Positions 54,515-62,699 of a stretch of 64,000 nt of DNA are shown here, in pieces. The stretch spans positions 434,001-498,000 of the forward strand of contig NZ_OY762905.1 of assembly GCF_963666525.1 (NCBI RefSeq), given 5' to 3'. Every line of letters starts with the position of its first letter. The first letter of the stretch is position 1. Position numbers and translations under genes: made by a program. The DNA is from an uncultured Cohaesibacter sp. GTDB lineage: Bacteria > Pseudomonadota > Alphaproteobacteria > Rhizobiales > Cohaesibacteraceae. Under the pieces are notes generated by a model. It worked only from the letters and a program-made list of their open reading frames with translations, was not told the origin of the DNA and did no database searches.

Positions 54515-55951
54515 TTGACAAATTTCAACGATCTCGGCCTCGCCGAGCCCATTCTTCGCGCCCTTGAAGCCGAAGGCTACACCCAGCCCACCCCGATTCA
54601 GACCCAAGGCATTCCCGTTGCCATGGCTGGCAATGACATCCTCGGAATCGCCCAGACGGGCACCGGCAAGACCGCCTCTTTCGTCCTGCCAATCCTCGAC
54701 CGTCTGGCTCGCAACGACAAACGTCCGAATCCGAAAGCGGCAGAGGCCCTGATCCTCGCGCCAACTCGTGAACTTGTCGCCCAGATTGCCGAAAACATCC
54801 GTAAATACAGCAAGCACATGCGCGTTTCGGTCAGCATCATCGTCGGCGGTGTCAAACCCGGCCCGCAGATCCGCAAGCTGGCCAGCGGCAGCCACATCAT
54901 TGTGGCCACGCCCGGTCGCCTGCTCGACCACTTGAACAACGGCTATGTGACCCTCAGCCAAACCAGCTATGTCGTGCTTGACGAAGCCGACCACATGCTG
55001 GATCTCGGTTTCATTCCGGACATTCGTCGCATCATGAAGCAGCTGCCGAAGAAAAGGCAGACCGCCCTGTTCTCGGCCACCATGCCTGCCCAGATCAAGG
55101 CCCTCGGCCGGGATTTCCAGACTGACCCGGTGGAAGTTGCAGTCGCCACGGTTGCCCGCCCGATCGAGCGGATCGCCCAAAGCGTCCAGCTTCTCGATCA
55201 GGCCTCGAAGCGGCATGCCCTGACGTCAATCCTGTCGGCAACCGAAGTGGAACGGGCGATTGTCTTCACCCGCACCAAGCGTGGCGCCGATCGCGTCAGC
55301 CAGCATCTTCAGGGCGCCGGTCTTGCAGCCACCGCCATCCATGGCAACAAGAGCCAGGGACAGCGGGTGCGTGCGCTTGCCAGCTTCAAGTCGGGCGAGA
55401 TCAAGATCATGGTCGCCACGGACATTGCCGCCCGCGGCATCGACATCGACGATGTCTCCCATGTGGTCAACTTCGAACTGCCCGAAGTGCCGGAAGCCTA
55501 TGTCCATCGCATCGGTCGCACGGCCCGTGCCGGACGCAGCGGAACCGCCATTTCCCTGTGCGATCCGTCCGAAGTGAAATTGCTGAGAGAAATCGAGAAG
55601 CTGATCGGCAACAAGCTGCAGGCCGAACAGTCTGACACCTATTCACCGCTGGACATCGAGGTTCCTGACACCCCGCCCAAAAGCCGGAAGAGAAACCGCG
55701 GCAGGGCTCCTGCCCAGCAGACCGCGCGCACCGACAGGAACGCACGGAACAACAAGTCCGCAGACAACTGGTCTCCCCTTGAAGGCACGCCCCCTTCTGC
55801 CCCGCGTGGTGACAAGCCAGCCTTCGGCAAGAAAAAAAGACGCGGCCCCGTCAAGGCAGAAGCAGGCAACAGCAACGCAACGGGCAAGCCTGCAGGCAAG
55901 CGCTGGGGCAACCGTCAGGGCAAAAACGCACGCTCGCGCAACGCCGCCTGA
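54515..55951 (+). CDS. DEAD/DEAH-box RNA helicase (RhlE-like)
   Basis: The ATP-dependent RNA helicase of about 478 residues has the Q motif (FNDLGLAEPIL, PTPIQTQGIP), motif I AQTGTGKT, Ia PTRELVAQ, II VLDEAD, III SATMP, and in domain 2 VATDIAARGIDIDD and HRIGRTARAGR. The last 100 residues are a basic, Asn/Lys/Arg-rich tail (KSRKRNRGRAPAQQTARTDR). Such proteins aid ribosome assembly and mRNA decay at low temperature; a cold-shock gene follows. TTG 54515 is chosen since GGAAG lies 7 bases upstream and the family begins there; ATG 54494 is in frame. Confidence 0.93.
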   Translation: MTNFNDLGLAEPILRALEAEGYTQPTPIQTQGIPVAMAGNDILGIAQTGTGKTASFVLPILDRLARNDKRPNPKAAEALILAPTRELVAQIAENIRKYSKHMRVSVSIIVGGVKPGPQIRKLASGSHIIVATPGRLLDHLNNGYVTLSQTSYVVLDEADHMLDLGFIPDIRRIMKQLPKKRQTALFSATMPAQIKALGRDFQTDPVEVAVATVARPIERIAQSVQLLDQASKRHALTSILSATEVERAIVFTRTKRGADRVSQHLQGAGLAATAIHGNKSQGQRVRALASFKSGEIKIMVATDIAARGIDIDDVSHVVNFELPEVPEAYVHRIGRTARAGRSGTAISLCDPSEVKLLREIEKLIGNKLQAEQSDTYSPLDIEVPDTPPKSRKRNRGRAPAQQTARTDRNARNNKSADNWSPLEGTPPSAPRGDKPAFGKKKRRGPVKAEAGNSNATGKPAGKRWGNRQGKNARSRNAA

Positions 55952-55985
55952 GCGCCGGTTTTTGACAAGGCAATATAAATCAAGA

Positions 55986-56013
55986 AAACAGCGGCCTCTG
56001 AGCCGCTGTTTTT
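55986..56013 (+). terminator. rho-independent terminator of the helicase gene
   Basis: AACAGCGGC (55987-55995) and GCCGCTGTT (56002-56010) form a perfect stem around a six-base loop, followed by T residues to 56013. Confidence 0.85.
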
Positions 56014-56250
56014 GTCAAGACGCCTAGTCAAAAAAATTTTTCTTGAGGAAAGAAGAGAAAAGAGCCAATCAAACAGCGTTTTGGGACTCCTACTCCCAAA
56101 AAATAATCTGGATTTTTTAAGCATTCGGCGATATAAAGCGGTAGCTAATTGATTTCGTAATACTGTTCCGTTCCGGCCAGCATTCGATTCTAAGGCTGCC
56201 GTGTCGCCGCATGTCGCGAGCGATGATACTACTTCAAGGAACAGAATTCC

Positions 56251-56460
56251 ATGTCTACTGGTACCGTAAAATTCTTCAACACCACCAAAGGCTACGGCTT
56301 CATCGAGCCAGAAGAAGGTGGCAAGGACGCTTTCGTTCACATTTCTGCTGTTGAACGTTCCGGTCTTTCCACCCTCAATGAAGGCCAGAAGGTCTCCTAC
56401 GAGCTCGAAACCGGCCGCAACGGCAAGGTTTCTGCTGTTAACCTTCAGCTGGTTGACTAA
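56251..56460 (+). CDS. cspA: cold-shock protein (CspA family)
   Basis: The 69-residue OB-fold RNA chaperone has RNP1 KGYGFIEP and RNP2 DAFVHISAVE, the aromatic residues that stack on single-stranded RNA, and GTVKFFNTTKGYGFI at the start. It melts mRNA structure after cold shock. The 237 bases between the helicase terminator and the ATG are AT-rich and could hold a long structured 5' leader of the kind that regulates csp mRNAs. A small gene follows past its own terminator. Confidence 0.96.
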   Translation: MSTGTVKFFNTTKGYGFIEPEEGGKDAFVHISAVERSGLSTLNEGQKVSYELETGRNGKVSAVNLQLVD

Positions 56461-56467
56461 TTTCAAG

Positions 56468-56503
56468 CCGAGGCCAGCGTTTTAATGCTGGCCTCGGTTT
56501 TAT
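56468..56503 (+). terminator. rho-independent terminator of cspA
   Basis: CCGAGGCCAGC (56468-56478) and GCTGGCCTCGG (56487-56497) form a perfect 11-base stem followed by a T-rich run. Confidence 0.9.
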
Positions 56504-56520
56504 AGTTTTAGGGGCAAATC

Positions 56521-56685
56521 GTGAACAAACGAGACAGACTTGCTGCCGAAAAGTTGTTTTCCATGGGACCCAAGTCCTTGCGGGAAGACCTCACCGACGC
56601 TCAAGAGCAGACCAACAAGGTCCGCGAAAAGAACGCCCGCCTCAAGGCCTTGAGACTGGCGAAGACGGCTACAGAAAAGCCCTGA
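56521..56685 (+). CDS. small conserved charged protein downstream of cspA
   Basis: The 54-residue protein reads MNKRDRLAAEKLFSMGPKSL, then REDLTDAQEQTNKVREKNAR and LKALRLAKTATEKP, forming one long charged helix. I associate small proteins of this pattern (LAAEKLFSxGP near the start, LKALRLA near the end) with cspA or nearby genes in rhizobia. The start is GTG with AGGGG a few bases upstream. It lies 18 bases after the cspA terminator. The function is unknown; a nucleic-acid role is only a guess. Confidence 0.72.
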   Translation: MNKRDRLAAEKLFSMGPKSLREDLTDAQEQTNKVREKNARLKALRLAKTATEKP

Positions 56686-57102
56686 CCACCTTCGCGATCA
56701 AAATTTCGCCCATCAATACAGACATCCGCTGACATTGGCCTGAGGCCAAGGCGTGCAACGCATCGTGTTCCCACGGTCAGCGAACGCAGCCACATAGCCG
56801 CATTCCCCCGCAAACGACAGCATCAACCAAGCCGGTTCTGAGACGGATAGAGTTCTTTCTCGCAACATCGGACAATGCCGGCAACAGCCCCTTACCCGAG
56901 ATCAGGGTGAAGCGGCGACAGACAGGCACCACAGAGCACAGCCTCAAGTAAAAAGCGTAATCGCTACGCCCCTCATTCCCGGCATGTTTGCCTGCAAAGT
57001 CTCTGATTGATCCAATGAGACCGACAGCAGAATGATCACATCTGATCACCCGGCCCTCACGCAGCCTCAAGCCGCCAGAGAGCAGTCAGTAAGCAGTCAG
57101 GC
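56686..57102. other. intergenic region with TGATCA pair
   Basis: This stretch of 417 bases lies between the small charged-protein gene and the end of the DeoR gene. It contains TGATCA twice near its right end (57033-57048). A minus-strand frame at 56777-57070 is arginine- and cysteine-rich without a ribosome site and is not supported as a gene. Confidence 0.5.
57033..57048. promoter_or_regulatory. TGATCA pair downstream of the DeoR gene
   Basis: TGATCA at 57033-57038 and 57043-57048 are 10 bases apart start to start, one helical turn. The same word recurs inside and upstream of the DeoR gene, so this may be a distal operator. Confidence 0.5.
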
Positions 57103-57879
57103 CTAGACCGTGTAGATCTCGATGTTTTTGGCCCTGAGCATATCAAGCACCTTGGGATCGGCGTCCTTGCCGGTGATCACGATATCGATCTCATCAAGAT
57201 CGAAGACCGGAATGCCGCTGTCGACGCCGATCTTGTCCGAACTGACCAGCGCCACGACCTTGTCGACATGACGCTGCATGCGCTTCTCTTCCATATAGGC
57301 CAACATCGCCGACTTGGTCAGCCCGACCTCGCTCAGGCCATCGGCATCAACGATGAGATAATGACCCTGGAAATTCAACTTCGAAGGCGGAGAGACAAGG
57401 ATCCCTTGGCTCTCGATATGCTGGCCGCCCAACACCACCAGATGCGGATAGGAAGCCGAGAGCAACTTGATAATCAGCGGCACGGAATTCGAATAGACCT
57501 GTATCGTGCTGTCGAGCAGATACCGGCTCATCAGACAGGCAATGGAGCCCGTGCCGATATAGATGCTGTCTTTGGTTTTACACAGCTTTACCGCCTGTTC
57601 AGCGATCCGGTGAGCCTCATAATAGGCTTCATGATCAGATTGATCACTCCTGATCATGAAATGATCATCAAAATGAGCAAGCTCAGAAGACTGGGCCGCA
57701 GAAATCCGTTCTGCACCATTTCGAATCTTCCGCAACTTCCCTAGATTGTTGAGCAGGTTAATGTCTCTTCGGATCGTGGCAGGGGAACTATCAAGGGCTT
57801 CCACAAGCTGCCTTACCGTTGCAACCTCGACTTCCCCGAGATGTTCCAGCAGTTTCCTTTGCCTGATCTGCGCCAACAT
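57103..57879 (-). CDS. DeoR/GlpR family transcriptional regulator of the PTS operon
   Basis: The 258-residue sugar-responsive repressor has the DeoR helix-turn-helix (RQRKLLEHLGEVEVATVRQL, then SSPATIRRDINLLNNLGKLR) and a C-terminal sugar-phosphate sensing domain (IYIGTGSIACLMSRYLL, HLVVLGGQHIESQGILV, KVVALVSSDKIGVDSGIPVF). The ligand is probably the phosphosugar made by the divergent PTS. The gene contains an array of four TGATCA words (57632-57667) in the region joining the two domains; the encoded residues DDHFMIRSDQSDHE look like a linker. It is divergent from the PTS genes with 147 bases to the first ATG. Confidence 0.9.
   Translation of the reverse strand: MLAQIRQRKLLEHLGEVEVATVRQLVEALDSSPATIRRDINLLNNLGKLRKIRNGAERISAAQSSELAHFDDHFMIRSDQSDHEAYYEAHRIAEQAVKLCKTKDSIYIGTGSIACLMSRYLLDSTIQVYSNSVPLIIKLLSASYPHLVVLGGQHIESQGILVSPPSKLNFQGHYLIVDADGLSEVGLTKSAMLAYMEEKRMQRHVDKVVALVSSDKIGVDSGIPVFDLDEIDIVITGKDADPKVLDMLRAKNIEIYTV
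57632..57667. repeat. array of four TGATCA words inside the DeoR gene
   Basis: TGATCA starts at 57632, 57641, 57651 and 57662, at spacings of 9, 10 and 11 bases, close to one helical turn each. The array lies in the DeoR coding region about 310 bases from the upstream TGATCA pair. It could be an internal operator (looping) site; see finding. Confidence 0.6.
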
Positions 57880-57951
57880 GATTATCCCTGAATGCGTGTA
57901 GAGTCCTTTGATTTACGAATACAGTATAACCGGCAAAGCGTCAAATTTTTA

Positions 57952-57966
57952 TGATCACCATGATCA
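57952..57966. promoter_or_regulatory. TGATCA pair in the DeoR/PTS divergent promoter
   Basis: TGATCA (57952-57957), CCA, TGATCA (57961-57966): a 15-base site symmetric except for its centre. Next to it are TTTTTGATTGC and TTTTGATTACC (57966-57987), which resemble diverged half-sites. Position between the divergent genes makes it the best candidate for the main operator. Confidence 0.6.
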
Positions 57967-58026
57967 TTTTTGATTGCTTTTGATTACCTTTTATGAGATG
58001 CCTTGAGTACGAGGGAGGAAATTGAC

Positions 58027-58113
58027 ATGACGAGTCGTAATCGCATGCAGTTCTCGCAGGTCTTTTTCGGGGAAGAACAAAGACAGCGAGGGGAGAGTGA
58101 CCGGTGGCTATAA
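58027..58113 (+). CDS. 28-codon upstream ORF overlapping the PTS EIIA start
   Basis: ATG 58027 is preceded by GAGGGAGG at about 9 bases. The frame reads MTSRNRMQFSQVFFGEEQRQ and ends in GESDRWL with TAA at 58111-58113, overlapping the EIIA GTG start (58104) by 10 bases in another frame. The strong ribosome site and the overlap suggest translational coupling: ribosomes finishing the small ORF would restart at EIIA. The peptide itself is not recognisable and may matter only as a leader. Confidence 0.45.
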   Translation: MTSRNRMQFSQVFFGEEQRQRGESDRWL

Positions 58114-58568
58114 AGGTGGAACGTGAGTCCATCTGGCTCGATTTCCCCGGCACTGCAAGAGAGGAAATCATCCAGAACATCTGCTTCAAGCTGAAAGACA
58201 TCGGCAAGACAGATGATCCGTCTGGTCTCTATCATGACATTATGGAACGTGAAGGCCTGGTCAGCACATTTGCCGGCCACGACACCGCCATTCCGCACGT
58301 CGTCACGAACCATATCAACGGCCCTGCCCTTTGCTTCATTCGGGTGGCCGAGCCGGATCTGACCTGGCACGGCAACAGTGAAAACGTGACATTCGTCGTT
58401 TTCAGCGCAGTGCCCAAAGGTGAGGCCGCAGCAACCATTCGAGCCGAGCAGAGCAAGATTTTCGGCGCGCTCGCGCTTTTGATCCGCACGCCTGACGTGA
58501 CGTCCGTCTGGAAGGTCGCAGAAGACGCCGAGGTCATTCAGAAGAGTTTGAATTTCACGCTTACCTAA
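58104..58568 (+). CDS. PTS EIIA component (fructose/mannitol type)
   Basis: The 154-residue EIIA of the fructose/mannitol/nitrogen family accepts the phosphate from HPr on His65 in TAIPHVVTNH and passes it to the EIIB domain of the next gene. LVSTFAGHDTAIPHV is the family's active-site block. The start is GTG with GAGGGGAGA upstream. A second EIIA domain is fused to HPr-EI two genes on, so the operon encodes two EIIA domains. EIICB follows after 30 bases. Confidence 0.9.
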   Translation: MAIKVERESIWLDFPGTAREEIIQNICFKLKDIGKTDDPSGLYHDIMEREGLVSTFAGHDTAIPHVVTNHINGPALCFIRVAEPDLTWHGNSENVTFVVFSAVPKGEAAATIRAEQSKIFGALALLIRTPDVTSVWKVAEDAEVIQKSLNFTLT

Positions 58569-58598
58569 ATTGTTCAAAGCTTCTCTAGGGAGGAATTA

Positions 58599-59993
58599 AT
58601 GCGAGAGAACAATCTGAAAACGGGCGTCCAGTCCCTGGGACGGACCCTCAGTGCCATGGTGATGCCAAACATTGGCGCCTTCATCGCCTGGGGTTTCATC
58701 ACCGCCCTCTTCATCCCGACAGGTTGGTGGCCCAATGAGAGCCTTGCCGCTCTCGTCGGACCGATGATCAAATACCTGTTGCCCCTGCTGATCGGTTATA
58801 CCGGCGGCAAGATGATCCACAAGGACCGCGGTGCCGTCGCTGGTGCAATCACCACCATGGGTGTGATTGTCAGTGCCGACATCCCTATGTTCCTTGGTGC
58901 CATGATTGCAGGCCCGCTCGGCGCCATTGCAATCCGGGAGTTTGACAAACGCATTCATCACCGCATCAAGCCGGGCTTTGAAATGCTGGTCAACAACTTC
59001 TCCCTCGGCATCATCGCCATGATCACCGCGATCATCGGTTATCTGGTCATGGGCCCGGTGGTTGCCGTTCTGACCAAGACGCTCGGCTCGGGCGTAGGCT
59101 GGATCGTTGAACAGGGCCTGCTGCCGCTGGTTTCCATCATTGTTGAGCCAGCCAAGATCCTGTTCCTCAACAACGCGATCAACCATGGCGTCTTCACGCC
59201 ACTCGGTGCCCAGCAGTCTTCCGAATTCGGCAAGTCCATCTACTATCTGATCGAAACCAACCCCGGACCGGGCCTTGGCGTTCTGCTTGCCTACATGCTG
59301 GTTGGCAAGGGCGCAGCCCAGAAATCCGCCTATGGCGCATCCATCATTCACTTCCTGGGTGGTATTCATGAGATCTACTTCCCATATGTACTGATGAAAC
59401 CGCGCCTGATCATCGCTGTCATCGGCGGCGGCATGGCTGGTCTCGCTTTCAACATGATCATGGGCAACGGCCTCGTAGGTCCTCCTTCGCCGGGTTCCAT
59501 CTTCGCTGAAATCCTGATGTCTACCAAGGGCATGGGTGTAGTCCTGACCCTGGCATCCATCGCGGTTGCCGCAGCAGTCTCCTTCGCGATCAGTGCTTTC
59601 ATCATTCGCGGAAGCATGGAAGGCGAAGACGATCTTGAAGCAGCCAAGGAACGGGTTGCAGCGAGCAAGGCTGAAGCAAAAGGCATGGCAGCTCCGATTG
59701 CCGATCAGGCTGGTGCTTACGAGAATGTCAAACGCATCATCGTGGCATGCGACGCTGGCATGGGCTCCTCCGCAATGGGCGCCTCGGTCCTGCGCAACAA
59801 GGTCAAGGAAGCCAAGCTCGACATTGAAGTCACCAACCAGGCGATCAATGATCTTGATGAGGCTGACATTGTCATCACCCAGAGAGAGCTGACGGCTCGG
59901 GCTCAACAGAAACTGCCGTCCGCCCTTCACTTGAGCATTGGCAACTTCATGGACAGTGCTTTCTACGATGATCTGGTGAAAAAGCTGGTCTAG
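58599..59993 (+). CDS. PTS mannitol-family EIICB permease
   Basis: The 464-residue protein has an N-terminal EIIC domain with about eight membrane segments and a C-terminal EIIB domain. EIIC has the mannitol-class signature GGIHEIYFPYVLMKPRL and NNAINHGVFTPLG. EIIB starts near residue 378 (RIIVACDAGMGSSAMGAS), with the phospho-cysteine Cys384. MtlA of E. coli is EIICBA; here EIIA is a separate gene. The substrate is a polyol or hexose of the mannitol class, not provable from sequence. AGGGAGGA precedes the ATG. Confidence 0.92.
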   Translation: MRENNLKTGVQSLGRTLSAMVMPNIGAFIAWGFITALFIPTGWWPNESLAALVGPMIKYLLPLLIGYTGGKMIHKDRGAVAGAITTMGVIVSADIPMFLGAMIAGPLGAIAIREFDKRIHHRIKPGFEMLVNNFSLGIIAMITAIIGYLVMGPVVAVLTKTLGSGVGWIVEQGLLPLVSIIVEPAKILFLNNAINHGVFTPLGAQQSSEFGKSIYYLIETNPGPGLGVLLAYMLVGKGAAQKSAYGASIIHFLGGIHEIYFPYVLMKPRLIIAVIGGGMAGLAFNMIMGNGLVGPPSPGSIFAEILMSTKGMGVVLTLASIAVAAAVSFAISAFIIRGSMEGEDDLEAAKERVAASKAEAKGMAAPIADQAGAYENVKRIIVACDAGMGSSAMGASVLRNKVKEAKLDIEVTNQAINDLDEADIVITQRELTARAQQKLPSALHLSIGNFMDSAFYDDLVKKLV

Positions 59994-60022
59994 TCACACC
60001 TAGCGACCAATGAGGGAAACCC

Positions 60023-62662
60023 ATGTTTTCTAGACTAACCAAACGTTTCGGCCTTCCTGCGAAGGCCGAAACGGAGACCAAGCCAGCTCCGGAGCCGACC
60101 ACCGCGTCGGCAACGGAGCAGGCCTCCGCAGAGCAAACTGCCAGTTCTTTCAAAATCGAGGCCGACGCCATTCTGATCGATCAGAAGGTTGAAAGCCGCA
60201 AGGATGCACTGGCACTCATCGCCGCCAAGATGCTGGAGAAGGGCTACGTCTCTTCCGACTATCTGGAGGCGCTGGAAGCTCGCGAGCGGGCCGTCAGCAC
60301 CTATTTGATGAATGGCATCGCCATTCCACATGGGGTCAATGAAGCCAAATCTCTGGTCACCAAGACCGGGGTGGTCATTGTCCAGATCCCTGAAGGGGTT
60401 GTCTGGAATGACAAGGGCGACAGGGTGTTTCTGGCGGTCGGCATCGCAGCGGCAGGAAATGAACATAACGAAGTCCTGCAAAAGCTGACCGGCGTCGTCA
60501 TGGACGAAGCGCTGGCCTCCCATCTGGGAACAGAAGCTGACGCAGGTGCCATAGCCGAAGCATTGGGGCAGTCCCTGCCGACCAGATCGACCGAGGCTCT
60601 GGTAACCGAATTTGACGCCAGCACCAGCTGTGCGATCGTCGATGCAGCGGGTCTGCATGCGCGCCCGGCAACGATCCTGGTGCAAATGGCAGAAGAGTTT
60701 GCCGACACAGACATCTGGCTGACCAGAGGCGAGCTGCAGGCCAAAATGGACTCCATGACCCGCCTGCTTTCCCTCGGCATAGTCCATGGCGACAGCATCG
60801 AGGTCTCGGCTACGGGCCCCAGAGCGCAAGAAGCCGTCGATCAGATTGCCGCCGCCATCGCCAAGGGTCTCGACCCTGTAGAAGGCTCTGGCGCGACAAA
60901 CAACGACTATCAGCCACTCGACGAACTGCTCGAACTCACCAATCCCAAAGGCCGTGCCCTGCTCAGAGGCATCCCCGCCTCTCCGGGCATTGCGCTGGCT
61001 GACGCCTTCATTCTTGACAGCGCCACGGAGTTCCACATCGGCAAGGAAGGCGCGGGCTCCGCCCACGAACGCGGCCTGCTTGACGCAGCCCTGCAACAGG
61101 CGCACGAGCAGTTGCTCGCCGTGAAGGAAGAAGTTGCTGCGCGGTCACCCGCTGAAGCCGTCATCTTCCTGGCTCAGGCCGAGCTGCTCAAAGACACTAA
61201 CATACTCACCGAAGCACAAAAGCATCTGGACGACGGCGCCAGCGCCGCATGGGCCTGGCAACAGACCATCGACCGCGAAGCCAGTGTCATGGAATCCAGC
61301 GCTGCCGAACGCATTCGCGCCCGTGCCGCAGACTTGCGTGACGTGGGTCGCCGGGTGATCACCATCCTGCAGGGTGGCCGGACAGAACTGACATGGCCAG
61401 ACCGCCCCTTCGTGCTGATCTCCAAGGAATTGACACCGTCCCAAACGGCCGAGCTGAGCAAGAAGCCGGTTCGTGCCATTTGCACCGAGCTTGGCGGGGC
61501 AACGAGTCACATGGCCATTCTGGCCCGCGCTCTCGGCCTGCCGGCTCTTGTCGGGGTCGGCAGCGAACTGCTGGCAACGGTCAAGGCAGGGGAAGCCATA
61601 GCTGTTGCCCCTCAGAGCGACCTTCTGATCCTCTCCCCGGATGCCGAAACCATCCGGCAGGTAGAAGACTGCATCCATCAATGGCATCGGGTGCAGGAAC
61701 GTGAATTTGCAAGCAAGGACGAGCCCGCCATCACGCGCGATGGGGCCGAAATCGAGGTGGTCTGCAATATTTCCTCGGCGGCTGATGCGGACAAGGTATC
61801 GCAACATGGTGGCTCCGGCGTCGGGCTTCTGCGAACGGAATTTCTCTTCGAAACTGCCAAGGCAGAACCCGACGTCGAAACACAGGCCGCGGAGCTGGCA
61901 AAAATCGCCAGATCGATCGGCACCCAGACGCTGATCGTGCGCACCTCCGACATCGGCGGCGACAAGCCGGTCAGCTGGCTCAAGCAGCCGAAGGAGGACA
62001 ACCCCTTCCTCGGCGTGCGCGGCATTCGTCTTTCGCTGCGTCACACGGACATCTTCAAGCGCCAGCTTGAAGCCATCTATCGGGTGGCCAAGGCACAGGC
62101 GGAAGAGTTGGGATCGACAGGCATTCACATCATGTTCCCGATGATCAGTGCCCTCAACGAGTTCCAGCAGGCCAAGGCTCTCGCTCAGGAAGTCCGTCAG
62201 GCCGTAGGTGCTCCGGAACTGCCGCTTGGCATGATGATCGAAGTGCCATCTGCCGCCCTGCTGGCCGAGCATTTCGCCAGAGAGGCTGATTTCTTCTCGA
62301 TTGGCACCAATGACCTGACGCAATATACGCTGGCAATGGATCGCATGAACCCTGATCTGCTGATGCCGCAGGACAACTACAGTCCCGCCCTGCTGCACAT
62401 GATCGCCATGACGACCAAGGCTGCGAACGCAGCAGGCAAATGGGTCGGCGTCTGCGGCAACCTTGTTGCAGAACCAGACTTTGCAAAAATCCTCATAGGC
62501 CTCGGCGTCAAGGAACTTTCGGTCAGCCCGGTAAACGTTCCTGCCCTCAAGGAACTGGTACGCTCGGTCGACCGTTCCCAGCTCGAGAGCCTCGTTCAGA
62601 AAGCCCTTCAGGCGGGCACGCCCGAAGAGGTCAAGACAATCATTCGCGATACGGATCAATGA
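60023..62662 (+). CDS. ptsP: PTS fusion protein EIIA-HPr-EI (phosphoenolpyruvate-protein phosphotransferase)
   Basis: The 879-residue protein carries three PTS steps: after a Thr/Glu/Ala-rich leader (to about 45), EIIA (about 45-185, His103 in GIAIPHGVNEAK), HPr (about 200-285, His212 in GLHARPATILVQ, regulatory Ser244 in SMTRLLSLGI) and EI (about 313-870, His496 in GGATSHMAILARALG, PEP and Mg2+ sites DIGGDKP and GTNDLTQYTLAMDR, and GVCGNLVAEP for the catalytic Cys). It is a self-sufficient phosphoryl relay that does not need the general PTS or the nitrogen PTS. It lies 29 bases after EIICB. Confidence 0.95.
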   Translation: MFSRLTKRFGLPAKAETETKPAPEPTTASATEQASAEQTASSFKIEADAILIDQKVESRKDALALIAAKMLEKGYVSSDYLEALEARERAVSTYLMNGIAIPHGVNEAKSLVTKTGVVIVQIPEGVVWNDKGDRVFLAVGIAAAGNEHNEVLQKLTGVVMDEALASHLGTEADAGAIAEALGQSLPTRSTEALVTEFDASTSCAIVDAAGLHARPATILVQMAEEFADTDIWLTRGELQAKMDSMTRLLSLGIVHGDSIEVSATGPRAQEAVDQIAAAIAKGLDPVEGSGATNNDYQPLDELLELTNPKGRALLRGIPASPGIALADAFILDSATEFHIGKEGAGSAHERGLLDAALQQAHEQLLAVKEEVAARSPAEAVIFLAQAELLKDTNILTEAQKHLDDGASAAWAWQQTIDREASVMESSAAERIRARAADLRDVGRRVITILQGGRTELTWPDRPFVLISKELTPSQTAELSKKPVRAICTELGGATSHMAILARALGLPALVGVGSELLATVKAGEAIAVAPQSDLLILSPDAETIRQVEDCIHQWHRVQEREFASKDEPAITRDGAEIEVVCNISSAADADKVSQHGGSGVGLLRTEFLFETAKAEPDVETQAAELAKIARSIGTQTLIVRTSDIGGDKPVSWLKQPKEDNPFLGVRGIRLSLRHTDIFKRQLEAIYRVAKAQAEELGSTGIHIMFPMISALNEFQQAKALAQEVRQAVGAPELPLGMMIEVPSAALLAEHFAREADFFSIGTNDLTQYTLAMDRMNPDLLMPQDNYSPALLHMIAMTTKAANAAGKWVGVCGNLVAEPDFAKILIGLGVKELSVSPVNVPALKELVRSVDRSQLESLVQKALQAGTPEEVKTIIRDTDQ

Positions 62663-62699
62663 CCGGAAACGGCCAAAAACGGTACGAAGGAGTTTGGTG

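Noticed and set aside
56777-57070. 97-codon minus-strand frame next to the DeoR gene
   Set aside because: Arg/Cys-rich product without ribosome site or family similarity, and it would cover the TGATCA pair.
58596-59930. 444-codon minus-strand frame opposite EIICB
   Set aside because: His- and Asp-rich antisense translation of a membrane protein; no motif or ribosome site.
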